A DNA stretch of 64,000 bases, taken from positions 248,001 to 312,000 of the forward strand of contig JAVSML010000999.1 of NCBI GenBank assembly GCA_038503035.1, written 5' to 3'. The stretch is from Crocodylus rhombifer. Taxonomy: Eukaryota > Chordata > Crocodylia > Crocodylidae. Below, piece by piece: positions 45,085 to 56,575 of this stretch. The notes under the pieces were generated by a model, which saw only the letters and a list, made by a program, of their open reading frames with translations, searched no databases and had not been told where the DNA came from. The position numbers and the translations under genes are program-made. Numbering within the stretch: the first letter of the stretch is position 1; every line of letters begins with the position of its first letter.

Positions 45085-46555
45085 CTTTATCCAAAAGGAA
45101 ATTCCCTCAAAGTGATTTAGGAACAATTCCTACACCAATAAATCCTCCATAATTATTTCATTTGTGATGATCTGGCTGTGAAAGGAGATTCATATCAGAG
45201 CAACAGGATATATATACCTTTTTAAAGAGTGTCCTCTCTCAATTCCCCTTTAATTTTGCTTTCTCAATCTAAGGCAGAGAAGAGAGCCTTAAAAAAAACC
45301 AAAACAGCCTGCTGTGACTTTGTCTTTGCAGTGTCAGGAAATATATTATTATAACCTCTAACACAATAGTCTTCTTAGAGCCAGAGTGTTTTAATCTCAG
45401 TGCAAATAATAATAATTAAGCATATTCTTTAGTCAGAGTTCACTAAAACCATTTCTGAGGGGATATATTCATGCTTCCTATTTCAATCTCTTTCTTTCAT
45501 TTCTCCATATTCATTGTACTCTATAAATTATTGATTCAGATCATGTGCTATTTTTCTCTTGAATGCATCAAGGCTTAATGCATCATCTAGTCAGGGTTCA
45601 TTTGCTTATGCTGAAACTTCTTCATGGAATACTCATTCAGATGAACCAAGGGCATCATTATTGATTAATGGTTTCAAGCAGAATGCTTTCAGATTGTAAC
45701 AATATTTTTGCAATTGTGAGTGATGTTTATGTCATTTGTAATGAAATGCTTAAGTCTGAAGTTGCCTATGTACAATCTTGTAAATGAGATAAGTAGTGCC
45801 TCTCTCTCTCCCTCTCTTTCTTGCTTTTGGGGGAAAATAATCCAACAAATGAGAAATAAATCCCCTTAAAACCTAAACAGATTTTCCTTAAGAAGCCTGA
45901 TATTGTGATAATTTTTATCAGCATATAGGTGGTGAGGTCACTTTATATTTGCGCCCAAATGAGCAAATCCCCTGATATCAAAATATCCACATGGTGCTCA
46001 TTGGCTGCTGTCTAAGCTATCTGTCTTGCCATGTGCACCAGCACACCAGATTCCATAGGAGTTGCGCTAATAGAGTTGTGCTAGTAAAGTGCGTTCTAAG
46101 TGTTGTACCTCACTTGTGTGACTATCATCAATACTCAAAAAACACTTAGGCATGGCAGAAGCAATGTAGGGGGATAGTGGCAACTTCTGGCTGCTGGTAT
46201 GGTGGTGTAGCTTCAGAACCAGCTATTATTTTTCCATATCCACACTCCACCACATCAGCACCTGAGGGTGCTGCCTTAGTCATCCCCACCTTAATTATGC
46301 TATTGATCTGCAGTACAAGTAGTATTAATACTAATTTTTTTAATTAATCCATTGAATCTAAACTGTTTCTGAAGAAGGTTCCCCTTTGTTTTTTTGTTTA
46401 AATGAGCAGACAATTCTATTATAAGCTTTAAAAAATAAAAATGTTTTTCACTTTAATTTTAAATAAAAATTGTACTCACACTCAAATAAATTACATCAAG
46501 TTGGCATTAATTGTTTCAATTGAGTTCAACAGAATGGGTGTGTTTGCTTCTTAGG
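45085..46555. other. Unique AT-rich DNA, no gene seen
   Basis: A short CT-rich run lies at 45800-45822. There is no coding similarity. Confidence 0.5.
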
Positions 46556-46563
46556 CTTCTACA

Positions 46564-47065
46564 CTAGGGACAAACATTCAAAAAGCCAGAGCCTGAATAG
46601 TTTCAATCTTTGCAGTCTTAGTCTAACCTGCAAACTTTGAACCAATATGCAGGTGAATAGACATTTACTTTTGATTTTGGAAATGCAGGCACATGGCTGC
46701 AGTGGCTCAGGCTAGAAGCTAGGGGGTACTAGAGCAGCCCTCCCTTCCCTTCAGCAACAGCCACTTTCCTCCCTGCTCATGCTTGGGCAGTGAAGGGCCC
46801 AGCCAGAGCTGGCTGGCATGGCCCTGCTATTTGCCCAGGGTTGGGGCTGCTGCTAAGTCTGGGGATGCAGAGCTGCTGGGCTGGGGCTTTGTGGCTGAGC
46901 TGAGCTGGCCTGTAGGTGGTGCTGAGCAGAGATGGAGGGCCAGCCCAGGCTGGGCTGTGGGGGCCAGGCCCTTCCCAGTGAGCTGCGGCTCCGGCTGAGG
47001 CAGATTGCTCCTGGCTCCCCATGCCCAGGACAGTCAGGGCTGTCGTGGAGCTGAAGCCAGATGGG
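46564..47065 (+). mobile_element. CTAGGGACAGA-family element, copy 4 (right end missing)
   Basis: It starts CTAGGGACAAACATTCAAAAAGCC, keeps TTTTGATTTTGGAAATGCAG near 46669 and a CTGCAGTGGCTCAGG segment, then a GC-rich core to about 47065. The AAACCAGTTT half is absent, so it is truncated or deleted on the right. Confidence 0.6.
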
Positions 47066-47069
47066 AAGG

Positions 47070-48760
47070 GTTTGAATCTTATATTTTTTTCAGTATCTCA
47101 TTTAAATAGTACTTGAGTACTTCTCCTCAAAACACTTTTTAAATCTGTTCTTTTCCCCTCAACTGTTTAGCCCACTAACCATGCTTTGAAGATGCCTTAA
47201 GTCCAACATCTGAAGTGAAATTGTAATTTTCCAGTATCTTTAGGATCCCCTTTCCCAATGTTTCCAACTTGACTACTCTTAATACTTTTAGCTCTATGAA
47301 GGCAGAGAAATCACCTATACACATTCAGTTCATAAGTCTGTGGACTGCACTTAAATGGTGAAAGCCATTACCTTTATTTCAGTTCTTTGGGTTGTTAAGA
47401 AAATGAAGTATGCCAAGGCACCAGGTACTGAAGCAAGGTTCACAACTGTGTATGTGTATGTGGTTCTGATGCCAGGGGGTGGAAGTGAGCATTAGGTTGG
47501 GAGGTTGCAGTTGGCAAGTTAAGGGTAAGGTTTTCATCCATGCTTTGGATGATCCAGAGGAGCAAGGGGGCAGTTGACCTGTGGCTGAGAGTGTTTTTAC
47601 TTTTCTGCTTTTCTCTCTCCCTAAAACATGATGTCACAAACCCACCTGCAGAGTGGACCCAGATGCCTTAGTTTCTCTCTTCTGTTCTGTCACTTGTCTC
47701 AAGGAACAGCTTAAGGTTTTCCTTGGGATAATTCCTTATCTCCACAAACCTCAGCACCACTGCCGTTATACTGGACCTCACAAATGCAGCAGAGGAATCT
47801 CTGCCATCTCAAAGTAGCCTCCCATTTAGGATGTGAAAGAAATTTTAGATCCCCCTTTCTGTAAAAATTATAAGCCTGGAATGTCGCTCACCCAGAGATC
47901 GCTCTTTCCATGCAATAATACAAGCAAAACTGCCCATAAGTTCAAAGAAAGAAGAGAAGTAAAATTTCTTACCCTCTTACGTGGCAACACATTAGCCCTC
48001 CTGAGAATCCTGCCAGTATCACCAGAATTCAGCCTTCCTCTTGATTCTGTTAGTCCTGACTGCTGGGGATCTTGAACCTCTGAAGCCTGGGATTCAAAGA
48101 CCATGATTCTGTCACAGATAGACTCTAAAATACCTCCCTGTCCTCATCATCATTATTCTAATTGCTCATGAGTCATGAAATCCTTTAGAAATTTATCTCC
48201 CTAGGACACCTGGTATTCCTTGGACCTGTTGGGTCATATTTCTCTTAAGACTTCACTATTGCATAGTTGATTTTCCCATTCTGAGCAGACAATAATTTGG
48301 TTCCTGGCCCACCATGGAACCTGCTGTGGCAGTTGTCCTTGCCCTAGTATCAAATATCAAAAGTTACTTATCAGTTTTGCCTGCTGTGTGAAGTGTGAAG
48401 GTTTTTTTGGCCAAACCTTGATCAAAATCCTAAAGATACAGATGGACAGCATAACATATTCTATACAGTGATAAAAAGATAAATGGATATGGTATAACAT
48501 TGGCTTTCCAACAAGACCATAAATGGTACATCAATACAACAAACACAAAAAAAATCTTCATGACACTGCATGAACTCTAAAACCATAGTGAATTTATAAC
48601 ATACAAGTTCAATAAACTTCCATAGCCTGCAGTTGACAAAACTGGGGTGTGCTTGCCTGACTTTCAGTGACCAAGCAAGAAGAGTTCTTAGAATCACACT
48701 TGGCTTCCCAGGAGCTGACCGGGGCATAAGGAGAGTCAAGTAGGGAGTGAAAACTCAGCT
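47070..48760. other. Unique DNA, no gene seen
   Basis: No element ends or recognised coding similarity. Confidence 0.45.
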
Positions 48761-48917
48761 GCTTGTTGTCAGAGCAAAATTTTGTATGTATGCTGATAAC
48801 ACAGAGAGTTAGATCTGAACATGCGCAGACAAACCTAGCAAGCGGAAAATTCCACTGCGTGCCCAGCATGTGCCCCCTGCTCAACCCCAAGGCTTGTCAA
48901 TCAAGACTGCCATAACA

Positions 48918-48978
48918 CACATGCTCAGTTTACTCAGAGCATAAGGTAATCTGATCTAACGCACATGCTCAGTTCACT
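48918..48978. repeat. 44-bp direct repeat in U3 of LTR copy B
   Basis: CACATGCTCAGTTYACT occurs at 48918 and 48962. It lies 70-130 bases upstream of the TATA box, the position of retroviral enhancers. Confidence 0.78.
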
Positions 48979-49027
48979 GACTGCATGATGTAATTGGACT
49001 AGAAATTTCTATGAAGTGAGCAGCCTG

Positions 49028-49051
49028 ATTGGCCACTAAATTCATATAAAA
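49028..49051 (+). promoter_or_regulatory. LTR core promoter: CCAAT and TATA boxes
   Basis: ATTGG (CCAAT inverted) at 49028-49032 and TATAAAA at 49045-49051. Transcription would start about 25-30 bases downstream, near 49075. Activity today is unknown. Confidence 0.65.
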
Positions 49052-49646
49052 GGCTTGTGAACCCTCCCCACCCCTGGGGGGTGGTGAGGTGGTGTGTGTG
49101 TGTTTTGGAGTAGAGACTGTGCTTGACCTGTGAGCAGAGGCTAGGGACTGTCTCACAGGGAGAGAATGATCCTTAGAGCAAGGGCTGCGGCTGCAGGGGC
49201 TACTCCTAAGGAGGGCTTCTAGCCCACTGGTCTCTTCCTTGCTGCGATTTTGGCTATTCGATTCCTCTTCGTTTCCTGTCTTGATCTTTTGGCTACCGGA
49301 CTGATTCTGGCACCGACCCTGACCACGATTTCGATCAACCCGACTTACTGAGATCACAGCTTTACTTCATCGTACCCGGCACTGACCTCGGCATCATTCT
49401 CCATCAACTCCTGCATTGATTCCACTTTGGACTGGCATCATAACATGTTACAGTTTTGTTGTTCGTATCCCTTAATGAGCTGTTGACCAGCCCTGGGACT
49501 AGTGAGTGGGAAGCCACACCTATCCTTCGGGGTAGAAGGCAAGGGCTCACTTGGGAACCCCGTGGGCCAACAGACTCCTCTGTTGTTTGTTTTGGTAGCA
49601 CTGTAACTGAAGCAAACTTCCTACCTACGCTACAGAAGTGTAAGTA

Positions 49647-49652
49647 AATAAA
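49647..49652 (+). terminator. LTR polyadenylation signal AATAAA
   Basis: AATAAA lies about 120 bases before the LTR 3' end, consistent with the R/U5 boundary and with copy A. Confidence 0.7.
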
Positions 49653-49778
49653 ATTCAACTATTTTTGAAACCGCGCGATTCCGTGTACCACTCAGACTCC
49701 TCGCCGCTAATCCCGTCTGTTCCATATACGAACCCTTGGCCCACCATGACCTTGGGGCCTTTATTCCCCGACACTTGT

Positions 49779-51925
49779 TAGAGAGAGCTTGTATTGAGTA
49801 AGTTATATGACAGAGCTCATTGTGAAAAGCACCAACAAAGGGGAGTGCCAAAAAAAGGGATAGTGGTGTTCTGGCTGGTTCCAGCAAGGAAGAGGGAAGG
49901 GACGGGGGTTTAAAAAAATGCAGTGTGGGATACTTGGAGGACTGGCCAGAACCATGTCACAGAATATTTGGTGTATACACATAATACTGATACGATGTAT
50001 GTACTGTGAATCAGTTCAGACGAATACCTGATTTTCCAGGTACACTTCCAAGTGATTTTAAAATACTTTAACAGGCTTGTACATCAGGTCACTTCAGGTG
50101 TAAAACACCTTTAAACTGGTCTATCACGTGTCTCTGTGCCCTTTAGAAACCAGTTTTCTATATGCTGAGAGAGAATTGGAAACCACCAATCTCCAGTTCC
50201 ACAGAACAAGAAGCAAAACAAGGAGGAGATGTTTTACAATGATCTGACAAACTGTATTCCCACAAAAGCAAGATTCCATATTATTAGCAAGTTTTATGAT
50301 TACTGCCTGATGTATATTCTTTCCAAGGGTAGGGAAACCACTCTGTTTTTGTTACTGTGACAATTTAAATCCTCTAAAGTCATGTAGATTATACTGAAAG
50401 ATATTCCAGTATCAGAATTAGGATTTTCTCAGCCTACCTCTGAGCTTGGTGCAGTACATGGCTAAATATTAAAAGCAAACCTTTCTTTGGTTTATTATAC
50501 TGCTCAATAGTTAGAGGGTAAAAAACAGTGTATGAAAGAGAATCTTTAGGGCTATGAAAGCTCATTTTGAAGAAGAACAAGAACTTCCATTTAAAGTGCT
50601 ATGCTCATTTTTTGTATACAGGCATTTTGCTCTTTGTGTGTCTGCATACACACATGCCTTTTCATTTAGAAGCCTAAATCAAATATACATATGAAAAGTG
50701 ATAAGCCATCTGTTTGTTATTTAAGCTTCTGACTCTGTTTAGATTAATATTGGAGTAGTACTAGGACATTTAAATCTTAGCCATTTATTTTAAGGTATGT
50801 GAATATTTGAAATAATCTTGTTTTCTTGAGGTATTTCTGCTATCCTAGGATAGTAGCTTATTGAAACTTAAACTTCTTAAACCTTAAGAAATGGAAGTGT
50901 AAATGCAGGTAGTTAAGATAAAATTTTGTTACTATCAGGTCCATTTATAAAAACTTGCAATAGACTACACTGAAATAAGGGATTATTTCCTTTTAGAAGC
51001 TATGACCTCATTTGAAGTCTTTTAAATAACTCTAGTTAAGAAGCAATCTGGCAAACAGTGCATCAGAATCATTCATCAGCGCTTTACAAAAATAGCAGAT
51101 AGAGGGCAGTTCTATTCTTACCCATGGTACCTCCTGAATTCTTCAGGGCAGAAGATTTAGTTAAATCTCTGATTGATGTTTGAACCATCCTGAAGTGCCA
51201 ATGATATGAAAACAACTGCTGTTTTTCAAGCACATATTCGTTCTCAATCAAATAAAAGGTAACAGATGTTTAGCAATCCAAAATAAACTAGCAGAAATGT
51301 CAAGGACACGCCTCTAAACATACATATTTAAGGGATCTATACTTCTGAATCCAAATTTTATAGTGTGTCAGCTATGTTAGGAAGAAGAGAAATAGTTAAG
51401 AAATAAATTTCAGCTCCAGACCTGTTCACTGATGTTCATTTCCTACTGGAAAAGTTGCCATAGATTAATCAATTTGGAAGTAATTTTGAAATGGCATAAT
51501 TTTTACTGATAATACAGCACATCACTTGCTTACATTAAATGTCTTGATCATAAATCTTTATTTCAGTGTTCTATGACACCTTGTTTTAATGATATAATAA
51601 TACTGGATTAAAACAGAGTTCTTCTGAAAGTGCATAAGACATTCATAGTACTACCCAACAAATCTCTTTTGACTACTTTTGTTGCAGTGAATACCAAATG
51701 AATTTATGAAGTGAAACACTTAGAAGGATCATTCTTTCTAATATATTCAGACATTGATTAATATCCTAATGTATCCTTAATGTACTAGTAACAATCAGGG
51801 GCAGTGAAGTTCCATTATATTTGGAAGTTGCAGCTAAAGAAATTTCAATTAGAGATAATGTACACAATTTTTGAGTGCAAACACTTCAGAGTATTTCTCC
51901 TCCCTTGGAGTAACTTAGTAATGTT
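49779..51925. other. Unique AT-rich DNA, no gene seen
   Basis: About 2.1 kb with no recognised elements or coding similarity. Confidence 0.5.
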
Positions 51926-51932
51926 TGTATTG

Positions 51933-52742
51933 CAGTAGTGCTCAACCTCTAGCTGATGGGCCAGATCTGGCTTGTGTAGCAATGTTATCTGGCCTGTGGA
52001 TCTCCCCATAGTTTTGAAAATTTGGCTGCATGGGAGCAGGGGTAGAATTAATTGTAGCTCCACAGCTTCCAAATTTCCAGATTGTCGGGAGTCCTGTGGG
52101 TTGGATGATGTGGTCCTGTACACTAGATCAATGTTTCTCAACCTGTGCGTCTTGACCCCAAAGTGTCCAAGAATATATGAAAGGGTCATGAACAAACTTT
52201 AAAAAAGGATCAGCAAACTTAAAAAATGGGTTCTCTTTTAAAGGAAAAAAATGTGGCAAACCATGGCTTTTCCCTTGCGGGCTGGGAGAGTTCCAGCCTG
52301 CAATGGGGTGTTTGGGCCTGCTTGGAGACCCCTATCCTCCACACATACCACCCCCCACCCCACACACTTGGGGGTTGGGGGCAGCAGGTCAGCAGTGAGG
52401 GACACTAGGTCAGGACTGGCCATCAATGTTTACAAAAGGATCCTAGTACAAAAATTTGATAACTGCTGCACTAGAACATGCTAGCCTATGCAGAATTGGG
52501 TCAATGTGCAGTGTCAAATTGGCATGCAGCTGGATCTGATGCACAAGATAGGACAATGTGTGATGTTGGGGTGGCACATGCAGTTGGGTCCAGTGTGCTG
52601 GTCTAGGCCAGCATGTGGATTATTACTGTGAACTGACAGTGCACTAGATCAGGCTCCCAGACTGTCCCAACACAGGATCTGGCCCACAGACTGGACCTGG
52701 GCCAGTCATCCAGCCAGGGGGCCGAGAAGGTTGAACACCAGC
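51933..52742. mobile_element. hAT-like element, interrupted by a second hAT
   Basis: It starts CAGTAGTGCTCAACC and ends GGTTGAACACCAGC, inverse hAT termini. The flanks are TTGTATTG at 51925-51932 and ATGTATTG at 52743-52750, a 7/8 target-site duplication. The internal GGGCCAGATCTGGC near the left and GATCTGGCCCACAG near the right are also inverse. Another hAT at 52129-52468 is inserted in its middle; without it the element is about 460 bp and has no transposase frame. Confidence 0.72.
52129..52468. mobile_element. Nested hAT (Charlie-like ends)
   Basis: It starts CAATGTTTCTCAACCTGTG followed by GTCTTGACCCC, matching the CAGTGGTTCTCAACCTGTGGGTC-type Charlie terminus, and ends TTTGATAACTGCTG. 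The flanks are CACTAGAT at 52121-52128 and CACTAGAA at 52469-52476, a 7/8 duplication. It is younger than the hAT it interrupts (51933-52742). Confidence 0.75.
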
Positions 52743-53014
52743 ATGTATTGAATCTTTTTAAAGAGAACAGTGGGTGCATCTACACAAGATACTTTACTGC
52801 ACAGTAGACTATCTATTGCACAATAAAGTGTTGCTGTGTAATCATGCACAGCAACTACTGCACATTAAAATAGGCTAATATATGATGGCAAAGGCATGCA
52901 GTAAGGCAGCAGCCCTAGGCTTTAGGAGGGCAAACTTCAACGAGCTAAGGAGGATAGTTGGGGATGCGCTGAGGTCCCAGAGGGGGAGGGGAGCCAGATG
53001 TCCAAGGCGAGTGG

Positions 53015-53620
53015 TTGCTCCTTAAGGAAGCAATCCTCCAAGTCCAAAGGAAGGTAATCCCAATGAGGATCAAAGGGAGCAGGAGAGCACACAAGCCTCC
53101 ATGGCTCACCAAAAGCATCCGGGAATGTCTCCTTGCTAAAAAGGAGGCATATACCCAATGGAAAGAAGGGGTCATCACCAGGGATGACTATTCTGCAGTC
53201 ACTCGGGGTTGTAGAGGGGCAGTTAGGAAGGTCAAGGCAAAGATGGAATTAGGACTAGCTTCTCAGATTAAGGACAATAAGAAATCCTTTTTTAAATACA
53301 TAGGGGGCAAAAAGAAGGTCCTCGGTAACGTGGGGCCCTTGCAGGACGCGTTGGGAAATTTGGTCATCACACCAGACGGCAAAGCTAACATGTTTAACGA
53401 TTTCTTTGCCTCTGTCTTCCTAAGTAGGAACCTGAACAACCACCTCCCTGCTGGGCCCCCCTCGGGCCCCAGGGGAGGCACACCTGGGCCAAAGGTTAGC
53501 GTGAAACTAGTTAGAGGGCTTCTGGAGGGGCTGGATGTGTTCAAGTCAGCCGGCCTGGTTGATCTCCGCCCTAGATTCCTAAAGGAATTGGTTGAGGTCA
53601 TTGCAGGACCCCGGCACGGC
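53015..53620 (+). pseudogene. CR1 ORF2 N-terminal reverse transcriptase segment
   Basis: The frame encodes the linker and finger region: LLKEAILQVQRKVIPM, KPPWLTKSIRECLLAKKEAY, DNKKSFFKYIGGKKK, NVGPLQD and DVFKSAG. It loses frame near 53600-53620; the next family motifs (VVPEDWKRANVVPIFKKG, NYRPVSLT) follow in a different frame. The apparent start is not native. Confidence 0.87.
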
Positions 53621-53823
53621 TTTATGAGCACTCGTGGTGCTCTGGTGTGGTTCCAGAGGACTGGAAGAGGGCCAACGTGGTTCCCATCTTCAAAAAGGGC
53701 AGGAAGGACCCAGGAAACTATAGGCCAGTTAGTCTTACCTTGATCCTAGGCAAGCTGTTTGAGAAAATTATGCTGGCACACCTCCATGAGGGGCCAGCAG
53801 GGGACTGCATGCTTAGGGGCAAC

Positions 53824-54993
53824 TAACACAGGTTCATCAGTGGCAGGTCCTGTCAGACCAACCTGGTGGCCTTCTATGATCAGATTACCAGATCATTAGA
53901 TGCAGGGTTAGCAGTGGATATAGTCTTCCTGGACGTCCAGAAGGCATTAGACACTGTCTCTCACCCTGTTCTCATTAAGAAACTGGGGGACTGTGGTGTC
54001 GATACCCACACAGTCAATTGGGTCGCCAACTGGCTGGAGGGGCGCACTCAGAGTGTGGTAGTGGATGGGTCCTTCTCAACCTGGAAGAACGTGGGCAGTG
54101 TGGTTCCGCAGGGCTCGGTCCTTGCACCCGCACTGTTCAACGTCTTCATCAGTGATTTGGATGAGGGGGTAAAAAGCACCCTGTTCAAATTTGCTGATGA
54201 CACTAAGATGTGGGGGGATGTTGGCACACTAGAAGGAAGCATCAGGCTTCAATCAGACTTAGACAGGCTACAAGGGTGGGCAGATGTGAATTGGATGGGA
54301 TTCAACACAGACAAGTGCAAGGTGATGCACCTGGGGAGGAACAACCGGCACCATACATACAGGTTGGGGAACTCCCCTCTTGTCAGCACGGAGGCAGAAA
54401 AGGATCTTGGAGTAATAATTGACTCCAAGATGAACATGGGCCAGCAGTGTGGGGAGGCAGTCAGGAAGGCCAGCCACACCTTGTCATGCATCCACAGATG
54501 CATCTCAAGCAAGTCCAAAGAGGTGATCCTCCCCCTCTATGCGGCACTGGTCAGGCCGCAGCTGGCGTACTGCGTCCAGTTCTGGGCACCGCACTTCAAG
54601 AGGGATGTGGACAGCATGGAGAGGGTCCAGAGGAGGGCCACTCGTATGATCAGGGGACAACAGGGCAGGCCCTATGAGGACAGGCTGCGGGACCTGAACC
54701 TGTTCAGCCTCCAAAAGAGAAGGCTGAGGGGGCATCTAGTGGCTTGTTATAAATTAGTCAGGTGGGATCAGCAGGCATTGGGGGAATCACTATTCCCCCG
54801 TGCCCTGCCAGGAGTGACCAGGAATAACGCTCACAAGCTGGCAGAGGGCAGGTTTAGGCTGGATATCAGGAAGCGCTACTTCACAGTCAGGGCGGCTAGG
54901 GTCTGGAACCAACTTCCAAGAGAAGTGGTGCTGGCTCCTACCCTGGGGGTTTTTAAGAGGAGGTTGGATGAACATCTTGCTGGGGTCGTTTGA
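53824..54993 (+). pseudogene. CR1 ORF2 polymerase palm to C-terminus
   Basis: After the TAA at 53824-53826 the frame stays open for about 390 codons, through GRSCQTNLVAFYDQ, VFLDVQKALDTVSH (motif A), VVPQGSVLAPALFNVFISD (motif B) and FADD at about 54190-54201 (motif C), then FNTDKCKVMHLGR, YCVQFWAPHF, RVQRRATRMIRGQ and an LAGVV end before the TGA. The catalytic aspartates are intact. The usual G in SGVPQG is V here (SVVPQG), and PALFN replaces PILFN. This half is intact, but the upstream breaks leave no complete enzyme. Confidence 0.92.
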
Positions 54994-55086
54994 CCCCAGT
55001 GTTATTTTCTGGCATTGTGGGGGATCGGACTAGATGATCTACTCAGGTCCCTTCCAACCCTAGAAACTATGAAACTACTATGGTTT

Positions 55087-55114
55087 TCTACTACCTGTAA
55101 ATACAGGTAGTAGA
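55087..55114. repeat. 13-bp near-perfect palindrome beside the CR1 tail
   Basis: TCTACTACCTGTA at 55087-55099 is inverted at 55102-55114 with only two unpaired bases, directly after the CR1 tail. Confidence 0.88.
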
Positions 55115-55594
55115 TTTACTACACATTTGCTAATGTGCAATAGTGCATGGTTCCAAGCCTAACTGGGAACAAATTGCTTCTGGTCAGCCCAGGCAGCAGG
55201 GGGTGGGAAAACTGTCCCCTCCCCTGGGCAGCTGCTTGCTTCTCAGCCCCAACTCCAGTCAGAGGATTGTAGCCAGGGCTGGGACACTGATGCCTTCCTT
55301 GGCAGCATTTAGCTATCAGGGCCTGGCTCTAATCAGAACCAGGCCCTGGCAGCTGATTTCTGCTAGGGAAGGGGACAATGTCCCAGCTCTGGCTCTGATC
55401 TCAGAGAGGGGATTGGGCAGTAGACAGCTGCCTGGGATGGGAGGCAGCTGTTCAGAAGTGGGATGGCTCTCCCCCACCCCTTGGAGCCCAGGCCTGACCC
55501 TAGGGCCCCCTGCCAGTCTGTGGCTGGCACCTGGGGAAGCCTAGAGCTTCCCCTGCCCACCATATTGGAGCAGAGCAGGACTGTAGTACCTGCC

Positions 55595-55618
55595 CTGCCC
55601 TGCCCTGCCATGAATTGC
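55595..55618. repeat. CCTGC pentamer run
   Basis: Four consecutive CCCTG units. Confidence 0.7.
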
Positions 55619-55749
55619 TCCGCTCAGGAACAAATTTGCTCCCAATGGGTGCACATGTCAATGTGGTCCCAGGGAAAGCTTGCTGCACAGTATTTTACTA
55701 CACAGTAAGCTTCCTGTGCATTAATTCCATGTGTAGACATGCCCTGTTT

Positions 55750-56565
55750 TAATTTTACTTTTAATCTAATGCAGGTTCAAACAGAAATAAATTAATTCAG
55801 GAATATCCTGTGACCTATCTTGTTTGTTCTTTTATATAACCTCAAACATATTAATTTGTACTCCTTTCTAACTTCAAACTCTAAGAGTCTACTGCAGTTT
55901 ATTGTAGGACCTGGTAGTACTTTATAGTTTAACTATAATCTGCCAAATTTACCTTGCTTTCTGCCTAACTTCACATTAAGACTGACACGTCTACCTTTCT
56001 GCAATTGCACTACCATATCTGATCTCAAAAATAAAGGAGGTGCTTGAGGGTGGTGGAGAAGCAACTGTTTCATGCGCACATTTCGTTCTACATGAGGAAC
56101 TTGATTATTGGCTACTTTACATTGTTGGAAAATTTAAGGTGAATACAGAAGTATGCTATTCCCTACTGGTTCTAGTACTTGAGATTTTTTCAATATAAAA
56201 ATGGGGATTTAATGTTCTGCAGGTCTGACAAAATAAGATTCCCTCCCCTCTGTCCTGCCCATTTATATTCTAAGACTGTTCTAACTCCTCATCCTGCCTT
56301 GTACATGCCTAGCTAATCTTTCCAAGAAGCATACTGGTGTAAATTGTGAAGCAGTGCAGAACATAGTTGACAGGCTGATTTTTGTGCTTTTTTATAAACC
56401 TTTATGAATGATCTATGGGCTCCTTAAAACTTGGGGGTTTATTGGATATGTCAAGCTAAACTTAGACCTCCATGTATAAATCTCATTAATTTCTTTTTGT
56501 ATCCCATTCTCCCCTCTTTCTCCCTCTAAATATTTTCCATTGCATTAGTAGCCTAAGACTGGGGG
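55750..56565. other. Unique AT-rich DNA, no gene seen
   Basis: No recognised elements or coding similarity. Confidence 0.5.
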
Positions 56566-56575
56566 CTTTCCCCAC

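Larger units (their letters stand above)
48767..49773 (+). mobile_element. Solo LTR of an endogenous retrovirus, copy B
   Basis: It starts TGTC and ends GACA, inverse TG...CA termini. The flanks carry a 5-bp duplication, CTTGT at 48762-48766 and 49774-49778. Regulatory layout in order: 44-bp direct repeat in U3, a CCAAT box on the minus strand at 49028-49032, TATAAAA at 49045-49051, a GC-rich R region, AATAAA at 49647-49652 and a CpG-rich U5. A block at about 49470-49580 matches LTR copy A (GAGCTGTTGACCAG, GGACTAGTGAGT, CCAACAGACTCC), so the two are related. No internal genes are attached. Many CpGs survive in R-U5, suggesting moderate or young age. Confidence 0.87.
52880..55075 (+). mobile_element. 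CR1 LINE, 5'-truncated, longest copy in the window
   Basis: It begins in the linker between endonuclease and reverse transcriptase (GFRRANFNELRRIVG near 52925) and runs to the 3' untranslated end (GGACTAGATGATCTACTCAGG, CCTTCCAACCCTAG) with an AACTATGAAACTAC tail at about 55075. ORF2 is broken by a frameshift in a G-rich run near 52980-52990, another near 53600-53620 and a TAA at 53824-53826. It is inserted in the inverted-repeat element 52772-55744. Its subfamily differs from the 9.5-kb copy: the C-terminus is DEHLAGVV against LDAYLAGIL. Confidence 0.92.
52772..55744. mobile_element. CATCTACACA-type inverted-repeat element split by a CR1
   Basis: The left GGGTGCATCTACACA and right TGTGTAGACATGCCC are inverse termini. 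Subterminal TTTACTGCACAGTAGAC near 52792 has a counterpart (CAGTATTTTACTACACAGTAAGC) near 55688. About 2.2 kb of the total is a CR1 at 52880-55075; the original element was roughly 780 bp, with a GC-rich core now at 55140-55680. No duplication longer than 2 bases could be confirmed at the flanks. It is related to 33724-34016. Confidence 0.6.

Noticed and set aside
55143..55544. 133-codon plus-strand frame
   Set aside because: It lies in the GC-rich core of the 52772-55744 element, with no protein similarity and competing frames on the other strand.
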